In this document: positions 14,689 to 17,035 of the stretch, in pieces | Position numbering within the stretch: the stretch's first letter is position 1 | How the letters are laid out: the number at the start of each line of letters is the position of its first letter | Origin: CAXFCD01 sp964001155 | Lineage (GTDB): Bacteria > Fidelibacterota > Marinisomatia > Marinisomatales > UBA1611 | Length of the DNA: 17,035 bases | NCBI GenBank assembly: GCA_964001155.1 | Contig: CAXFCD010000039.1 | Coordinates: 1-17,035 of the forward strand | Direction: 5' to 3' | Notes under the pieces: model-generated | The model's input: the letters and a program-made list of their open reading frames with translations, nothing else | What the model was told of the DNA's origin: nothing | The model's database searches: none | Program-made: the position numbers and the translations under genes

Positions 14689-14771
14689 CTTTTCCTCATT
14701 TGGCTTCTATCCTGTAGGAATTAAATTCCCCGGCTCTATATTGATGTAAAATCATTTTTTCAGGACAGACC
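14689..14771 (+). promoter_or_regulatory. recG-DUF1844 gap with inverted repeat and Shine-Dalgarno
   Basis: This 83-bp gap contains a 13-bp inverted repeat, GGAATT-A-AATTCC, at 14717-14729. It also has AGGA at 14762-14765, a good ribosome binding site 6 nt before the DUF1844 ATG. A TAAAAT at 14747-14752 could be a -10 element, but no matching -35 is clear. There is no U-tract after the inverted repeat, so I do not call a terminator. Confidence 0.4.
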
Positions 14772-15143
14772 ATGTCTCAAGAAACTCCGAATAAAGAACA
14801 ACAATTATTCATGTATCTGGTGGGTACATTTCAGTCCAGCGCCTGGATTGCGTTGGGCAAAATGAAAAATCCCATGACTGACAAGATTGAACCAAATCTT
14901 GAACAAGCCTCCTTTTATATTGATTTGTTAGATTTGATGCAAATGAAGATGAAAGGCAATATGTCTGAATATGAGGAACAAATGCTCATCAACACCGTAA
15001 GTGAACTCAAAATGAATTTCATTGAAGAGCAGAAAAAAATCGGTGAATCAGATGATGAGAAAATAGATAATTCTGAAAAGTCTGATCCTGAAAAAAAGAA
15101 AAAATATCCGAAGACAAAACCGGAGAAGAAGAGTAACACGTGA
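14772..15143 (+). CDS. DUF1844 domain-containing protein
   Basis: A small, probably cytoplasmic, helical protein of 123 aa. Residues about 10-95 match the DUF1844 pattern: a QLFMYLVGTFQSSAWIALGK helix, then NPMTDKIEPNLEQASFYIDLLDLM, then KGNMSEYEEQMLINTVSELKMNF. Most bacterial members are about 90-120 aa and have no known function. The C-terminal 30 residues are an acidic stretch (ESDDEKIDNSEKSD) followed by a very basic tail (KKKKYPKTKPEKKSNT), probably disordered, which might bind nucleic acid or membranes. A good Shine-Dalgarno (AGGA) precedes the ATG. The TGA overlaps the GTG start of the following membrane protein gene as GTGA, which suggests coupled synthesis. Confidence 0.85.
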   Translation: MSQETPNKEQQLFMYLVGTFQSSAWIALGKMKNPMTDKIEPNLEQASFYIDLLDLMQMKMKGNMSEYEEQMLINTVSELKMNFIEEQKKIGESDDEKIDNSEKSDPEKKKKYPKTKPEKKSNT

Positions 15144-17035
15144 TTCATCCTGATTATCTACGCCTGAACAGGATTCTGGCAGGCGTCATTTTCCTTATTT
15201 CTTTTATTGTTTATTTCGATACCATGGCCCCTACGGTGTCTTACTGGGACTGCGGGGAATTCATCGCTGTATCCCATACTTTGGGTGTTCCTCATCCGCC
15301 TGGAAGTCCATTTTTCCTATTATTAGGCAGGATAGCTTCCATGGTTCCTATCAATGAAGATATTGCGTTTCGAGTCAATATTCTTTCGCCCTTAGCCAGT
15401 GCTTTGGCTGTAATGTTCCTTTATTTAGTCATCGTGCAAGTAGTGGCCCATTGGAGGGGAAAATTGGAGTCAGTGAATGATGCCCTGGTGGCGTTCGGTG
15501 GTGCTATTATTGGTTCTCTTGTTTTTGCATTTACAGATAGTCATTGGTTCAATGCAGTGGAGGCAGAAGTCTATGCATTCAGTACATTTTTTACAGCCAT
15601 TGTGGTTTGGCTGATTTTACACTGGAGTGAAAAAGCAGATGAGCATGGCCACGAGCGTTACATTTTAATTATTGCTTATATGATTGGTTTAGCCACAGGA
15701 TTACACTTGTTGAATCTGCTCACACTGCCTTTCGTGGCGCTAATTATTTATTTCCGGAAATACAAATTTGAATGGCAGTCATTTGGTGTTACGGTGCTCA
15801 TTACCGGCGCTGTATTTTTTATTATTCATAATGTGATCATTAAAGGACTCCCCAAAATTGCCGCATCTATTGGTGTCGGCGCTACAGCGGGACTAATTTT
15901 GGCAGTTTTTGGTTGTATGGTTTGGGCAGTCTCCAATCAAAAAAGATTGGCGTCGGTAGCGTTAACATCTATGGTTTTGGTACTCATTGGATATTCCACT
16001 TATGCACTCATTTTTATTCGCTCAAACCAAAATCCGGGCATTGATGAAAATAATCCTGAAACGGTAGAAGCATTTATTTCTTATCTTGAACGGGAGCAAT
16101 ATGGTGATGTAGGCATGTTCCCTCGTCGATTTAAAGGTATACCAGCTCTCCATGAAGTTGCAGGTTATCCCGAGGGTCCGGGACGGACTTTTTCACCGGC
16201 TCAGAAAAGTAAGTATAAAAAATATGAAACAGGTAAACAGTGGGATTTTTTCTGGGACTACCAAATCAGGAAAATGTATAACCGATATTTCCTTTGGCAA
16301 TTCGCTGGCCGTGGCCCTTCAACGGATCCTTATGTAACAGCCATGGGTGCATCCAATCGTGAGGATGGTGTGAACTGGACTCAGTTTGGATTGCCGTTAG
16401 CTTTCATCCTTGGCTTGATAGGAATGTTTTACCACGCTTACCGAGATGAGCGAATGGCATTCTCTGTATTGGCTTTATTCATTATGACTGGGTATGCTAT
16501 TATTTTGTATTTAAATCAGGATGATCCTCAGCCTCGAGAAAGAGATTATTCTTATGTTGGGTCATTTTTTGCATTTGCAATTTGGGTGGGCATCGGCGCC
16601 TCTGCCATCAGTGAAAAAATTATTGAATGGATAAAAGACAAAGAAGTGAGCCAACGATTGGTGGCAATGGCTCTTATCCTGCAAATAATTTTCATCCCAA
16701 CTGTCATGGCGAAAGCAAATTATCATTCCCATGATCGTTCTGGGAATTATGTTGCATGGGATTACAGTTACAACATTTTGCAATCATGCGAACCCAATGC
16801 AGTCATTTTTACCAATGGGGATAATGATACCTTTCCCCTTTGGTATTTGCAGGAAGTAGAAAAACTTCGGACAGACGTGGCAGTGGTGAATTTGAGTTTA
16901 TTAAACACACCTTGGTACATAAAGCAGCAAAGAGATTGGCGTCCGAAAGAAACACGATTTATCAATTTATCTGACAGGCAAATTGACCAGTTGACTTCCA
17001 GCCTCACGCGATGGGAAAAACAAAAGGTGAAGGTG
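15140..17035 (+). CDS. DUF2723 integral membrane protein, possible O-mannosyltransferase-like enzyme, partial
   Basis: A large polytopic inner-membrane protein; 632 codons are present and the frame runs off the right edge. The start is GTG at 15140, overlapping the DUF1844 stop. No upstream ATG is needed, and the first helix begins at about residue 12. The hallmark DUF2723 block lies at residues 29-57: MAPTVSYWDCGEF, then LGVPHPPGSP, with Asp37 and Glu40 placed like the catalytic acid at the first loop of GT-C glycosyltransferases. About ten membrane helices follow, then a soluble part beginning near VAWDYSYNILQSCEPNAVIFTNGDNDTF (about 540-565), as in the family. The eukaryotic homologue TMEM260 has been described as a protein O-mannosyltransferase, so a lipid-linked sugar transferase acting on exported proteins is plausible. 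This function is inferred by homology only. Confidence 0.88.
   Translation, partial: MIHPDYLRLNRILAGVIFLISFIVYFDTMAPTVSYWDCGEFIAVSHTLGVPHPPGSPFFLLLGRIASMVPINEDIAFRVNILSPLASALAVMFLYLVIVQVVAHWRGKLESVNDALVAFGGAIIGSLVFAFTDSHWFNAVEAEVYAFSTFFTAIVVWLILHWSEKADEHGHERYILIIAYMIGLATGLHLLNLLTLPFVALIIYFRKYKFEWQSFGVTVLITGAVFFIIHNVIIKGLPKIAASIGVGATAGLILAVFGCMVWAVSNQKRLASVALTSMVLVLIGYSTYALIFIRSNQNPGIDENNPETVEAFISYLEREQYGDVGMFPRRFKGIPALHEVAGYPEGPGRTFSPAQKSKYKKYETGKQWDFFWDYQIRKMYNRYFLWQFAGRGPSTDPYVTAMGASNREDGVNWTQFGLPLAFILGLIGMFYHAYRDERMAFSVLALFIMTGYAIILYLNQDDPQPRERDYSYVGSFFAFAIWVGIGASAISEKIIEWIKDKEVSQRLVAMALILQIIFIPTVMAKANYHSHDRSGNYVAWDYSYNILQSCEPNAVIFTNGDNDTFPLWYLQEVEKLRTDVAVVNLSLLNTPWYIKQQRDWRPKETRFINLSDRQIDQLTSSLTRWEKQKVKV

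Noticed and set aside
14689..14771. Rho-independent terminator after recG
   Set aside because: The only inverted repeat has a near-zero loop in its full form and no following T-run on the plus strand.
1..17035. tRNA, rRNA, CRISPR arrays, insertion sequences or prophage genes
   Set aside because: I saw no cloverleaf-like, regularly spaced repeat, transposase or integrase sequence on either strand.

Overview
The window looks like chromosomal DNA from a Gram-negative, moderately AT-rich bacterium. I infer the Fibrobacteres-Chlorobi-Bacteroidetes superphylum or a relative such as Candidatus Marinimicrobia. The reasons are the Bacteroidota-like wording of ValS, the DUF2723 membrane protein, the HMA-MauE fusion, secreted proteins with short signal peptides ending near AQS, and several genes without a Shine-Dalgarno sequence. 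This placement is inference. There are no rRNA or tRNA genes, insertion sequences, CRISPR arrays or phage genes.

The layout is two back-to-back blocks. Everything from 1 to 8471 reads leftward and everything from 8626 to 17035 reads rightward. A 154-bp divergent region lies between them. Genes are very tightly packed: most neighbours touch through 1-nt or 4-nt stop/start overlaps, so translational coupling is probable throughout.

The leftward block begins with pabA, pabB and pabC, which together turn chorismate and glutamine into 4-aminobenzoate for folate. They are followed by a MOSC-domain protein and a membrane protein that fuses a metal-binding HMA domain to a MauE/DoxX-like redox membrane domain. 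After a 64-bp gap holding a TetR-type operator and a plausible promoter comes a second unit: a TetR regulator, a predicted outer-membrane beta-barrel protein, an ABC ATPase of the LolD/MacB class, and two FtsX/LolC-E-like permeases, the last cut by the window edge. This second unit resembles an autorepressed envelope transport or lipid/lipoprotein handling system with its own outer-membrane component.

The rightward block is valS (valyl-tRNA synthetase), a secreted DUF4139 protein coupled to it, recG (Holliday-junction and fork-remodelling helicase, TTG start), a small DUF1844 protein, and a large DUF2723 membrane protein cut by the right edge. The DUF1844 and DUF2723 genes share a GTGA overlap.

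The points most worth a second look are the TetR/barrel/ABC unit with its operator, the HMA-MauE fusion coupled to a MOSC gene inside a folate operon, the DUF1844-DUF2723 pair, the 26-codon open frame between pabA and pabB that ends in an ATGA overlap, and the palindrome that covers the recG ribosome binding site.
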